64,000 nucleotides of DNA, taken from JBKECO01 sp047974745. GTDB lineage: Bacteria > Bacillota > Clostridia > Lachnospirales > Lachnospiraceae. Below, one piece after another: positions 47,274-55,543 of the stretch. The DNA is taken from the NCBI GenBank assembly GCA_047974745.1, contig JBKECO010000017.1, forward strand, positions 45,771 through 109,770, written 5' to 3'. Every line of letters starts with the position of its first letter. The first letter of the stretch is position 1. The notes beneath the pieces were generated by a model. That model saw only the letters and a program-made list of their open reading frames with translations, was not told where the DNA came from and searched no databases. A program made the translations under genes and the position numbers.

Positions 47274-48401
47274 ATGGCGGAATACAGGAGAAATTTGAAT
47301 AAAAGTTATATGGTCATTTGTGATGAGAGCTATTACAATGGATTCGAGCTGATGATGATGAAGAATCAACGGTTCGAGCATTTGCTGCCTGCACAGGTAT
47401 TAATAACAGGCGGTAAGATGCAGTACTGGTATGAAATCACTGGAGCGGTATCCATGGATGCCTATCTACAGGATCATACGATTACACTTGATTATCTGAG
47501 AGACTTTTTTTGGAGCCTGAAAAAAGCACTGGTGGAGATGGAGCCATATCTACTGCCTGAAGATGGAGTCAGTTTTCGCTTTGAGGAAATATTCTATCAT
47601 GTGAATCAGAAATCGATCTACTTTTGCTATAAGCCATTTGAAAAAAAGGAGCTTCGCAAGGGCATAAAACAATTCATGGAGGTCTTTTTGCAAAAAATGG
47701 ATCACTCGAATAAAGAGAAGAGCAGAATATGCTATGAAGTCTATGATATTTGCACAAATCCGGTGTTTAGCCTGGACGAACTAATGACAGTGTTAGAGTC
47801 CTATCATCCAGGAATAGAAGCAGCTTTGCCAAACATCACAGAGCAAACGCGAACGGATCGAGAATCCTCTTATATTGCGCCTACTATAATAGAAGCAAGA
47901 GAAAAAAAGAACAGAGCCTGCCCCAAAATCTTTGGGTCGCTGAAATCTAAGCTAAGCAGTGAGCTGCTGGGGTTTTATGAAAGGTCTATAAGGCAGGAAA
48001 AGAAAAGTTGTAACTATATTGCTTATCCCCAGGATCTTGCAGAGGAAGAAAAGCAAAAGAGAGAAAGCAGTAGAAAAACAGTACTTTTAGGGAGTATGGA
48101 TCCGATGATAAAGGGAGAGTTAAAATACGAAGGCGGCGGATATGAAGAAAATCTGCTGATTGATAAGGAAGTTTTTTTTGTTGGAAGCTCTAAGAAGGAT
48201 TGTGATGGTGTAATCAGCGGTCATACAGTGAGCCATATGCATGCTAAGATCACAAGAGAGAAGGAGGATTATTATATAGAAGATCTGAATTCAAAAAATG
48301 GGACGACACACAATGAGTGTGTTTTAAATTACAAAGAGAAAATACAGCTGCAAAAGAACGATTGTATTCTTTTTGCAGATATTCCATATCGATTCGTGTA
48401 A
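47274..48401 (+). CDS. DUF6382-FHA domain protein
   Basis: A 375-residue cytoplasmic protein. The N-terminal region (about 5-160) fits the DUF6382 type found before FHA domains in Lachnospiraceae (from memory). A polar linker follows. The C-terminal FHA domain (about 300-375) has VSHMHAKI and DLNSKNGTTHN; the usual GR at the phosphate site is GSS here. FHA domains read phosphothreonine, so a kinase should act in this pathway, and one is encoded at 8.8 kb. GGGGAGG lies 14 nt upstream of the ATG. Confidence 0.8.
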   Translation: MAEYRRNLNKSYMVICDESYYNGFELMMMKNQRFEHLLPAQVLITGGKMQYWYEITGAVSMDAYLQDHTITLDYLRDFFWSLKKALVEMEPYLLPEDGVSFRFEEIFYHVNQKSIYFCYKPFEKKELRKGIKQFMEVFLQKMDHSNKEKSRICYEVYDICTNPVFSLDELMTVLESYHPGIEAALPNITEQTRTDRESSYIAPTIIEAREKKNRACPKIFGSLKSKLSSELLGFYERSIRQEKKSCNYIAYPQDLAEEEKQKRESSRKTVLLGSMDPMIKGELKYEGGGYEENLLIDKEVFFVGSSKKDCDGVISGHTVSHMHAKITREKEDYYIEDLNSKNGTTHNECVLNYKEKIQLQKNDCILFADIPYRFV

Positions 48402-48433
48402 TTCAAACAACTTGATGCAAGAAAGAATTTCTA

Positions 48434-48442
48434 TGGTATAAT
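48434..48442 (+). promoter_or_regulatory. Extended -10 promoter of the rhomboid gene
   Basis: TGG-TATAAT (48434-48442) is an extended -10. TTGATG (48412-48417) lies 19 bp upstream, too far for an ideal -35. It begins right after the FHA gene. Confidence 0.55.
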
Positions 48443-48472
48443 GCACTTATGAAGTAGGAGGAGCCATAGAAA

Positions 48473-49492
48473 ATGACATCAAAAATCAGTAAAATGCTTA
48501 TTAATTTTGGATTTCTGCCTTTAAAAGTGATGCCTGCAGAAGCGGAAGCATTTTACAATGAAACGGATACAGTACTCCATTTGATCGTACTGATTGATTA
48601 TCATCAGGGATTTCTGCTCACAGGGCAGCAGGTAAGCGGAATGCAGAAAAAGCTCGAAAATAATCTGAAGAAAGATTCAGAAGTGCTTTTTATCTTCTGT
48701 GCGGAGCATTGGAATAATATTAGAGAAATATGCAGTACGAACGACAATATCTGGGTGATTGACCGGATAACGAACCAGCTCTTGATCTATGAGAATCAAC
48801 CTGGAGACTTTTGTAATCTTCGATCCAAACTCGAAGCAATCTTAGAGCAAGACGAGAAGAAAACTATCTGGAATATAGGAAAGAACCATCCGGAGATAGC
48901 CAGGAGTATCATTACTTTTTCCCTGGTCGCTATTAATATTATCGTCTGGCTTATTCTTGAAGTCATAGGAGATACTACAGATGCGACATTTATGCTCAAG
49001 CATGGAGCCATGTTTCCACCTGCAGTGATCGCCCTGCATGAATGGTATCGATTCTTTACCTCCATGTTCCTGCATTTTGGTGCGCAGCACTTAATTAATA
49101 ATATGCTGATTCTCACAGTGCTTGGTATGAGACTGGAACCGGAGATCGGACGAGTCAGATTTTTGTTCTTATATATTCTATCCGGTTTATCCGGAAGCTT
49201 TTTATCGTACACGATGATGTTGCAAAATTCACAGTTTGCAGTTTCAGCCGGCGCCTCAGGTGCGATCTTTGGCGTAATTGGAGGACTCATTATAGTTGCG
49301 ATCCGAAATCGGGGAAGGTTCAAGGGAATGAGCATAAGGGGTCTTGTCTTAATGGCGGCACTCATTCTCTATTTTGGGTTTACAAGCTCTGGCGTGGATA
49401 ACTGGGCACATATTGGAGGGCTGATTGGTGGACTGATCATAACATCACTTTACAGCATTCCTTTTTTTCGAAAAACACTGTTTGACGAATGA
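48473..49492 (+). CDS. Rhomboid family intramembrane serine protease
   Basis: A 339-residue protein: a soluble N-terminal domain (about 1-135), then the membrane core with six helices. The catalytic Ser262 is in AGASGAIFG and His313 in NWAHIGG. HFGAQHLINNMLIL matches the HxxxN stretch. Substrates are unknown; a tie to the pilus locus in front cannot be shown. TAGGAGGAG precedes the ATG by about 12 nt. Confidence 0.88.
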   Translation: MTSKISKMLINFGFLPLKVMPAEAEAFYNETDTVLHLIVLIDYHQGFLLTGQQVSGMQKKLENNLKKDSEVLFIFCAEHWNNIREICSTNDNIWVIDRITNQLLIYENQPGDFCNLRSKLEAILEQDEKKTIWNIGKNHPEIARSIITFSLVAINIIVWLILEVIGDTTDATFMLKHGAMFPPAVIALHEWYRFFTSMFLHFGAQHLINNMLILTVLGMRLEPEIGRVRFLFLYILSGLSGSFLSYTMMLQNSQFAVSAGASGAIFGVIGGLIIVAIRNRGRFKGMSIRGLVLMAALILYFGFTSSGVDNWAHIGGLIGGLIITSLYSIPFFRKTLFDE

Positions 49493-49558
49493 ATGAAATG
49501 TGAGGGCTCAGGCATTTGAACAAAATACAAAAGATACGATAAGTGGATAGGAGCAAAC

Positions 49559-50554
49559 ATGAGAATACATATTTATTATGGTGGTCGAGGTGTGATCGAT
49601 GACCCAACACTTTTTGTCATACGTAAAATGGAAGAAGTTCTGTCAGACCTGCGCTGTGAAGTAAAAAGATATGCACTCTATGAATCAAGAAATGAGATAT
49701 CCAAGCTTCCTTTAACATTCTGTGAGGCAGATGGCATTATTCTGGCGTCAACAGTGGAGTGGTTTGGTATCGGAGGATATATGCAGCAATTTCTTGACAG
49801 CTGCTGGCTCTATGGAGATAAGGATAAAATCAGCAGGCTTTATATGCAGCCAATCGTTATGTCAACGACTTTTGGTGAAAAAGAGGGCATCGAGGCACTG
49901 GAAAATGCATGGGAAATCTTGGGAGGTCAGCTTTGTACTGGATTTTCCGGTTATGTGGAGGATGCTGTGAGCTTCGAAAGAAATCAAGAGAATGTGGACA
50001 TTATTGAACGACATGCTGAGAACCTATATCGCCAGATCTCCAAGAAAGTAAAAAATCTACCCTCAAGCTGTACTACAATCAGAAAAGATGTGCTCAAATC
50101 AAAGGCACTGGAACTGACACCCCAGGAAAGCGAACAGTTATCTCAGTTCGTATCGGATGAAAGCTATGTGAAGCGGCAGCGGGAGGATCTGCAGGAACTC
50201 ACGTCTATGTTCCGGGGGCTTCTGGGGAATCCCGAGAATGAGTCCAAGTCGGATTATCTCATCTTTAGAATAAGAGACAGCTACAGACCAAAGGGTGATA
50301 TTCTGGCGACATTCCAGTTTGAATTGGAGGAGAGGCAGCAGCCTTTATTTGTGAAACTGAATGGAAGTGAGCTTGTATGCCGATATTCTGGAACCGAAGA
50401 GGCAGAAGTGCTGGTCAAACTAAAAGAGACAACAATGGAGCAGATCGTTTCGGGAAAAATGACATTCCAAAGAGCTTTTATGACGGGTGAAATGACAGTC
50501 AAGGGCGATTTTAAACTGTTGCAGCTGATGGACAGTATGTTTCATTTTAGCTGA
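49559..50554 (+). CDS. Flavodoxin-like reductase fused to an SCP2-like domain
   Basis: A 331-residue protein. Residues 1-165 are a flavodoxin-like/NAD(P)H-dependent FMN reductase fold (ADGIILASTVEWFGIGGYMQQFLDSCW), where the FMN-phosphate loop is atypical (YYGGRGVID). Residues 225-331 look like a sterol-carrier-protein-2 domain (SGKMTFQRAFMTGEMTVKGDFKLLQLM), a lipid-binding fold. GATAGGAG precedes the ATG. Domain identities are moderate; the fusion is rare and its substrate is not known. Confidence 0.7.
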   Translation: MRIHIYYGGRGVIDDPTLFVIRKMEEVLSDLRCEVKRYALYESRNEISKLPLTFCEADGIILASTVEWFGIGGYMQQFLDSCWLYGDKDKISRLYMQPIVMSTTFGEKEGIEALENAWEILGGQLCTGFSGYVEDAVSFERNQENVDIIERHAENLYRQISKKVKNLPSSCTTIRKDVLKSKALELTPQESEQLSQFVSDESYVKRQREDLQELTSMFRGLLGNPENESKSDYLIFRIRDSYRPKGDILATFQFELEERQQPLFVKLNGSELVCRYSGTEEAEVLVKLKETTMEQIVSGKMTFQRAFMTGEMTVKGDFKLLQLMDSMFHFS

Positions 50555-50579
50555 TATGAATGGAGAAAGGTAAGAAATC

Positions 50580-50999
50580 ATGAAAAACAGTAATTGTATA
50601 TTCTGCAAACTTGCATCCGGTGAGATCGGGACGAATACAATCTATGAAGACGATATGTTTCGCGTCATTTTGGATGCGGATCCAGCGACAAAGGGACACG
50701 CTCTGATTTTACCGAAGGATCACTTTGCGGATCTGTATGAAATTGATACAGAAGTAGCAGTTTCCGCTATGCGACTTGCTAAAAAACTAGCAATTCATAT
50801 GACAGCTATTCTTGGATGTGATGGGATCAATCTGGTGCAAAATAACGGAGAAGCAGCAGGGCAGACCGTATTTCATTTTCATATGCATCTGATTCCCAGA
50901 TACAAGGATACTGATAACAGCCGTATTTTGACCTGGACCCATGAAGCCTTTTCTGATACTGAAAAACAGGAAATATGTGAAAAAATGCGTCTGAACTAG
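50580..50999 (+). CDS. HIT family protein
   Basis: A 139-residue nucleotide-binding hydrolase of the histidine-triad group: CIFCKLASGEIGTNTIYEDD at the N-terminus with a CxxC zinc pair, KGHALILPKDHFADL, and the triad VFHFHMHLIPRY. These enzymes remove AMP or similar groups from nucleotides. AAAGG precedes the ATG. It is 25 nt behind the flavodoxin-SCP2 gene and probably in one transcript with it. Confidence 0.92.
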   Translation: MKNSNCIFCKLASGEIGTNTIYEDDMFRVILDADPATKGHALILPKDHFADLYEIDTEVAVSAMRLAKKLAIHMTAILGCDGINLVQNNGEAAGQTVFHFHMHLIPRYKDTDNSRILTWTHEAFSDTEKQEICEKMRLN

Positions 51000-51062
51000 G
51001 CAGAAATCATATGAAATAGTGCGCCAAAACTAAAACTCTGAGAATTTGTAAATTGGGAAAAA

Positions 51063-51097
51063 AACAGTGAAGAAATCAGGATTTCTTCACTGTTTTT
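51063..51097. terminator. Bidirectional terminator between the HIT gene and murG
   Basis: A perfect 15-bp stem AACAGTGAAGAAATC / GATTTCTTCACTGTT with a 2-nt loop (AG), flanked by A-run and T-run so that it works both ways. The murG stop codon (51076-51078) lies inside it. Confidence 0.9.
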
Positions 51098-52146
51098 AAT
51101 ATTAGAACCATGATCGCTGCGATTGCATCTGACTGACTGACGCTTCTCATTGCCTCTATAAAATGCTTTTTATTCTGCCAAACGAATGCAATTGCTTCAA
51201 ACAGTGTCTTCGCATTCAGATCTTCCTCGAGAATAACATAGGAGAAGCCCTGTTTTTCAAACGAGTTCGCATTCAGAATCTGATCGCCCCGACTAGCCTG
51301 TGCAGACAATGGAATCAGAATGTTCGGCTTTTTCAAGGCAAGAAGCTCGCAGATCGAATTGGCACCAGCTCTTGAGATCACAAGATCTGCCAGTGCAAAA
51401 AAATCAGGCAGTTCATTGCGAATGTATTCGTACTGCACATAGTCTGACTGATCATACAGTGCAGGATCGATATTTCCTTTTCCGCACAAGTGGATTAGCT
51501 GATAGTCCGCAGTCAGTTCTGGCAGTGAGTCTCTGATAGCATCATTTATGACTTTTGAACCAATGCTTCCTCCGATAATCAATAACACAGGCTTCTCAGA
51601 TGAAAATCCACAATAGAGTCTGGCTTTTTGGGCATCACCAGTGAGAAGCTGTGAACGAATCGGGGAACCGGTCAGAACGGCTTTTCCTTCTGGCAGGTAA
51701 GGCATCGTTTCCGGGAAATTGCAGCAGACCCAGTCTGCGGATGGAAAAGCGATCCGATTCGCAAGTCCGGGTGTTATATCGGATTCGTGAATGATCACAG
51801 GAATTTTCAACAGTTTTGCAGCAAGGACAACAGGAACACTGACAAATCCGCCTTTGGAAAAAACAATATCAGGCTTTAACTTTTTTAACAGTTTGACGGT
51901 CTGGAAGAGACCCTTGACCACCTTAAATGGATCGGAAATATTCTTTATATCAATATATCTTCTCAGTTTGCCGGATGAAATGCCATAATATGGGATTTTT
52001 TCCAGTTCGATCAGCTGCTTTTCGATTCCCTGATAAGAACCAATATAAGAGATTTCAAAGCCATGTTTTTTTAGTTCCGGCACAAGTGCAATGTTTGGTG
52101 TGACATGTCCGGCGGTGCCTCCGCCAGTCAATACAATTTTTTTCAT
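51076..52146 (-). CDS. murG: UDP-N-acetylglucosamine--N-acetylmuramyl-pentapeptide transferase (MurG)
   Basis: A 356-residue GT28 glycosyltransferase that converts lipid I to lipid II on the inner membrane face. It shows the N-terminal GGGTAGHVTPNIAL loop, FSKGGFVSVPVVLAA, HESDITPGLANR and the donor-binding RAGANSICELLALKKPNILIPL. Start ATG 52146: an upstream extension without family similarity would reach the promoter. The ribosome site is weak (AAAGG about 15 nt away). It stands alone here, not in a dcw cluster. Confidence 0.9.
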   Translation of the reverse strand: MKKIVLTGGGTAGHVTPNIALVPELKKHGFEISYIGSYQGIEKQLIELEKIPYYGISSGKLRRYIDIKNISDPFKVVKGLFQTVKLLKKLKPDIVFSKGGFVSVPVVLAAKLLKIPVIIHESDITPGLANRIAFPSADWVCCNFPETMPYLPEGKAVLTGSPIRSQLLTGDAQKARLYCGFSSEKPVLLIIGGSIGSKVINDAIRDSLPELTADYQLIHLCGKGNIDPALYDQSDYVQYEYIRNELPDFFALADLVISRAGANSICELLALKKPNILIPLSAQASRGDQILNANSFEKQGFSYVILEEDLNAKTLFEAIAFVWQNKKHFIEAMRSVSQSDAIAAIMVLILKTVKKS

Positions 52147-52255
52147 AACGAGATCGATAACCCTTTCTTTTTGAAAATTGAGAATTGTGTTTGCAGTACC
52201 CCAATTTAATTTTTTACGGTAGGGATGAAACACATGATCCATTGACCCTGGTATC

Positions 52256-52283
52256 ATCATATATCACAATATAAAAATGTCAA
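52256..52283 (-). promoter_or_regulatory. Promoter of murG
   Basis: On the minus strand: TTGACA (52283-52278), 16 bp, TATGAT (52261-52256). The start is predicted near 52249, about 100 nt before the murG ATG, so the 38-residue upstream extension of the frame cannot be fully translated. Confidence 0.6.
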
Positions 52284-52365
52284 GGACAGGAATCTCTTAA
52301 AATATAAATGGAGGCACCTCCTGAATCCGCAAACATAGAAATCACAAGTATAGAACTTGCCTTAC

Positions 52366-52394
52366 TTGAATGTTAGAAATGGATTTGCTAAAAT
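52366..52394 (+). promoter_or_regulatory. Promoter of pgi
   Basis: TTGAAT (52366-52371), 17 bp, TAAAAT (52389-52394). The leader is about 87 nt. Confidence 0.6.
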
Positions 52395-52487
52395 ATGTAA
52401 TAGTATAAAGATGTTGGGGATAAAAGGTATTTTGTCCTCTGGATACCACGAATTGCTTATTGTTGAATAAGAAAAGGAGACACTAAA

Positions 52488-53834
52488 TTGGGAAAAATAA
52501 AATTTGATTACAAAAAAGCGGCTCAGTTCGTTCGTGCAGAAGAGCTGGAGTTTATGGAACAACAAGTCGGAACTGCAAAGGAACAGCTTGTAGCTAAAAC
52601 AGGAGCTGGAAACGACTTCCTCGGATGGGTGGATCTTCCTGTAAACTACGATAAAGAGGAGTTCGCAAGGATTCAGGCAGCTGCAAAAAAGATTCAGTCA
52701 GACTCAGAAGTTCTTATCGTAATCGGAATCGGCGGCTCTTATCTAGGAGCACGTGCTGCAATAGAATTCCTTCGTCATGGCTTCTATAATAATATTTGTG
52801 CGGAGCAAAGAAAAGCACCGGAGATCTATTATGCAGGAAACAGCATCAGCGGAACCTATTTGAAAGGTCTTTTAGATGTTGTAGGTGATCGGGATTTTTC
52901 TATCAATATTATCTCTAAATCTGGAACTACGACAGAACCAGCAATTGCATTTCGTGTTTTCAAGAAGAAGATGGAGGAGAAATATGGTAAGAGAGAGGCG
53001 GCTAAGAGAATTTACGCAACGACGGATAAATCCAGAGGTGCTTTGAAAAACCTTGCTACAGAAGAAGGTTATGAATCCTTTGTTGTTCCAGATGATGTTG
53101 GAGGACGTTTTTCTGTACTGACCGCTGTCGGACTTTTGCCGATCGCAGTGAGTGGGGCAGATATTGCAGAACTGATGGAGGGCGCAGCAGAAGGCAGAAG
53201 GCTCGCACTCGAAACAGAGTATAAAGAAAACGATGCGCTTCTATACGCAGCTGTTCGAAATATTCTTTTAAGAAAAGGGAAATCAGTGGAGGTGCTGGCT
53301 AATTATGAGCCAAGTCTTCATTATATATCTGAATGGTGGAAGCAGCTTTATGGGGAAAGTGAAGGTAAGGATCAAAAGGGTCTGTTCCCAGCTGCAGTGG
53401 ATCTGACAACGGATCTGCATTCTATGGGACAATTTATTCAGGATGGAACCAGAATTATGTTCGAAACAGTTTTAAATGTGGAAGAGACAGAAGCAGATAT
53501 TCTTCTGGAGGAAGAGCCAGTTGATTTGGATGGACTGAATTATCTTTCCGGAAAAGGCATGGACTTTGTTAATAAGAACGCCATGAATGGAACGATCTTA
53601 GCCCATACAGATGGCAATGTTCCGAATCTGATGGTCACAGTACCTACACAAGATGAAAAAAGTCTTGGCCAGCTATTTTATTTCTTTGAATTTGCATGCG
53701 GAATCAGCGGATATCTTCTAGGAGTCAATCCTTTTGATCAACCTGGAGTGGAAAGTTATAAGAAAAATATGTTTGCATTGCTGGGAAAACCAGGTTATGA
53801 AGAACAAAGAGAACTGCTGTTAAAGAGACTGTAA
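52488..53834 (+). CDS. pgi: Glucose-6-phosphate isomerase
   Basis: A 448-residue glycolytic isomerase of the Gram-positive size class. Motifs: [34 protein letters not shown] (SIS domain), [20 protein letters not shown] and [24 protein letters not shown]. It starts with TTG 52488 after AAAAGGAG. It has its own promoter and no operon partner; the next gene begins with a separate strong promoter. Confidence 0.96.
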   Translation: MGKIKFDYKKAAQFVRAEELEFMEQQVGTAKEQLVAKTGAGNDFLGWVDLPVNYDKEEFARIQAAAKKIQSDSEVLIVIGIGGSYLGARAAIEFLRHGFYNNICAEQRKAPEIYYAGNSISGTYLKGLLDVVGDRDFSINIISKSGTTTEPAIAFRVFKKKMEEKYGKREAAKRIYATTDKSRGALKNLATEEGYESFVVPDDVGGRFSVLTAVGLLPIAVSGADIAELMEGAAEGRRLALETEYKENDALLYAAVRNILLRKGKSVEVLANYEPSLHYISEWWKQLYGESEGKDQKGLFPAAVDLTTDLHSMGQFIQDGTRIMFETVLNVEETEADILLEEEPVDLDGLNYLSGKGMDFVNKNAMNGTILAHTDGNVPNLMVTVPTQDEKSLGQLFYFFEFACGISGYLLGVNPFDQPGVESYKKNMFALLGKPGYEEQRELLLKRL

Positions 53835-53875
53835 GGCTTCGATGAAAATTTTTGTCGGTAAATTAGTACCAGGTA

Positions 53876-53904
53876 TTGACAATCAAATATTGCTCTGCTA
53901 TAAT
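53876..53904 (+). promoter_or_regulatory. Consensus-perfect promoter of the SleB-type hydrolase
   Basis: TTGACA (53876-53881), exactly 17 bp, TATAAT (53899-53904): all 12 bases match the consensus. The start is predicted near 53911, giving a leader of about 105 nt. No terminator-like hairpin is seen in it. Confidence 0.88.
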
Positions 53905-53909
53905 CACCT

Positions 53910-53930
53910 CGTAACAAATTCGTAACAAAT
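53910..53930. repeat. Tandem 11-bp direct repeat at the transcription start
   Basis: CGTAACAAATT (53910-53920) is followed at once by CGTAACAAAT (53921-53930). It begins right at the predicted start of transcription, 5 nt after the -10, so it could be a regulator site or the unpaired 5' end of the mRNA. Confidence 0.5.
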
Positions 53931-54015
53931 GTAATATTTGTGATGCAAATTGTGAATAGAAATGAAAAAAATATTCCATAATTTTTACGAATAAATAAGC
54001 ACCCGGAGGTTGAAA

Positions 54016-55422
54016 ATGAAACTAAACAAAAGAGTGTCTGAAAGCATTCTGATCGCTTCTTTAGGATTATTGCTGACATTCACGACGTTTGCTGGTTCCA
54101 CAGACGACGAGGTAAGTACAACATCAGTTGTGCAGAACAAAAACGGTAAAGCAGGTATCATCGTAGAACTCAATTATATGGAGCAAAATGCAGTAAGTAC
54201 AGGAATGACAGAAGTTGCCAGTATAGAAAAAATGAGTACGAACCTGGTAGCATCCAGTGCAGAGGGAAGCCAGAGCATAACGGCAGTAGAAACAACTGCA
54301 GTACTATCAGAAACAGAGATTAATTCTGAAGCTGTTGCAGCGGATCAAACGGAAGCGGTTGAGACAGCAGAATCAACAGAGTCAGCTCCTGGGGAAACAA
54401 CAGAGTCAGTAACGGAGCAGACTTCAGAAATGGAACAAACGGTGACTACGGAGCAGACGACAGAGGAGACAGTTCAAACAGAGCAGCCTTCCGTAACAGA
54501 GCCTGTAGTAGAAGCTGAACAGCCAACAAATACAGAACAGACGGTCAATGAAGCTCAGAATTCGCAACAGTCAGCTGTTGAAGCAGAATGGGCAGCTCGT
54601 GTCATGCCGAATGTTGAAGAAGATATGAACATCAGAGCTCTTCCAGATGAAAACTCTGAGATTGTCGGAAAATTCTATCGCGGAGATGCAGGTACGATCA
54701 TTTCCGTTAGTGGCGATTGGACACAGATTACATCTGGTAATGTGACCGGATACGTAAAGAATGAATATATCGTCACTGGAATGGACGCTTTTAATCTGGC
54801 CAGTCAGGTGTGCACGATTTATGCCACTGTTTCAGCAGATGCACTTCGCCTAAGAAGTACACCATCAGAAGATGCTGAAATCGTAACACAGGCGGCAAAT
54901 GGTGAGAAACTGACTGTGAATAAAGATGCCGAAGCTGTACCTGGCTGGGTCGCAGTTTCAAGAAATGGTTCTTCCGGCTATGTAAGTGAAGAGTTCGTTA
55001 CCGTAGCATTTAATCTGGGAACAGCTTTAACAGCCGAAGAGGTCGCTGCAAAAGAAGCAGAGGAAGCAGCAAAGAAAGCAGAGCAGGCCGGCGATGTCAG
55101 AATGCTTGGTGCGATCATTCAGTGTGAAGCAGGAAATTCCTCATACGAGGGAATGCTGGCAGTTGGAGCAGTTGTAATGAACCGAGTGAAGAGTGGTCGT
55201 TACCCTGGTTCTATAAAAGGTGTTATCTATCAGGGAGGACAGTTCTCTCCGGTAGCATCCGGACATTTTGAATCCGTATTGAATAATGGTGTAAAAAGTT
55301 CTTGTTTGCAGGCAGCACAGGCTGCAATTGACGGCGCTGATAACACAGGCGGTGCATTGAGCTTTCGAAGCGCATCATCTGGTGCCGCTGGAGTCAATAT
55401 TGGTGGAAATGTATTTTTCTAA
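54016..55422 (+). CDS. Secreted SH3/SleB-type cell wall hydrolase
   Basis: A 468-residue protein: signal peptide (1-27, cleavage likely after FTTFAGS), a long Thr/Glu/Val/Gln-rich linker (about 85-190), two SH3-like domains (193-253 and 265-332; NIRALPDENSEIVGKFYRGD, LRLRSTPSEDAEIVTQ), an Ala/Glu/Lys helix (340-358) and a Hydrolase_2/SleB domain (360-468). The catalytic Glu371 is in IIQCEAGNSSYEGMLAVG. It should cut peptidoglycan outside the cell, in spore cortex lysis or in growth. GGAGG lies 6 nt before ATG 54016. Confidence 0.88.
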   Translation: MKLNKRVSESILIASLGLLLTFTTFAGSTDDEVSTTSVVQNKNGKAGIIVELNYMEQNAVSTGMTEVASIEKMSTNLVASSAEGSQSITAVETTAVLSETEINSEAVAADQTEAVETAESTESAPGETTESVTEQTSEMEQTVTTEQTTEETVQTEQPSVTEPVVEAEQPTNTEQTVNEAQNSQQSAVEAEWAARVMPNVEEDMNIRALPDENSEIVGKFYRGDAGTIISVSGDWTQITSGNVTGYVKNEYIVTGMDAFNLASQVCTIYATVSADALRLRSTPSEDAEIVTQAANGEKLTVNKDAEAVPGWVAVSRNGSSGYVSEEFVTVAFNLGTALTAEEVAAKEAEEAAKKAEQAGDVRMLGAIIQCEAGNSSYEGMLAVGAVVMNRVKSGRYPGSIKGVIYQGGQFSPVASGHFESVLNNGVKSSCLQAAQAAIDGADNTGGALSFRSASSGAAGVNIGGNVFF

Positions 55423-55430
55423 AAAAACAG

Positions 55431-55470
55431 ATACCCTGACGGTCACAAGCTGTCAGGGTATTATTTCTTT
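55431..55470 (+). terminator. Terminator after the SleB-type gene
   Basis: ATACCCTGAC (55431-55440) pairs with GTCAGGGTAT (55452-55461), followed by TATTTCTTT. Confidence 0.85.
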
Positions 55471-55543
55471 ACTTTTTCTGATGGGAGAACTAAAATAAAA
55501 ATACACAGATAAGACGCATGGGGATAAAGGAGTAGCTACAGCA

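Larger units (their letters stand above)
52147..52487. other. Intergenic region between murG and pgi (divergent)
   Basis: 341 bp without a supported gene. It carries divergent promoters for murG (52283-52256) and pgi (52366-52394), a GGAGG-CA-CCTCC inverted repeat (52310-52321), and in the pgi leader a short hairpin CTTATT/AATAAG just before the ribosome site. No other structure was seen. Confidence 0.6.

Noticed and set aside
45000..48000. Tad locus as a recently acquired island
   Set aside because: No integrase, transposase, tRNA or flanking direct repeats were seen, and codon use and GC look like those of the neighbours.
52147..52260. Extension of murG by 38 residues at the N-terminus
   Set aside because: The predicted promoter lies at 52256-52283, so most of the extension could hardly be translated, and it has no similarity to MurG, which starts near the GGGTAGH loop.
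53849..53932. A small frame (ATG AAA ATT ...) of 27 codons upstream of the SleB-type gene
   Set aside because: It has no ribosome site and runs across the perfect promoter, so it is not likely to be translated.
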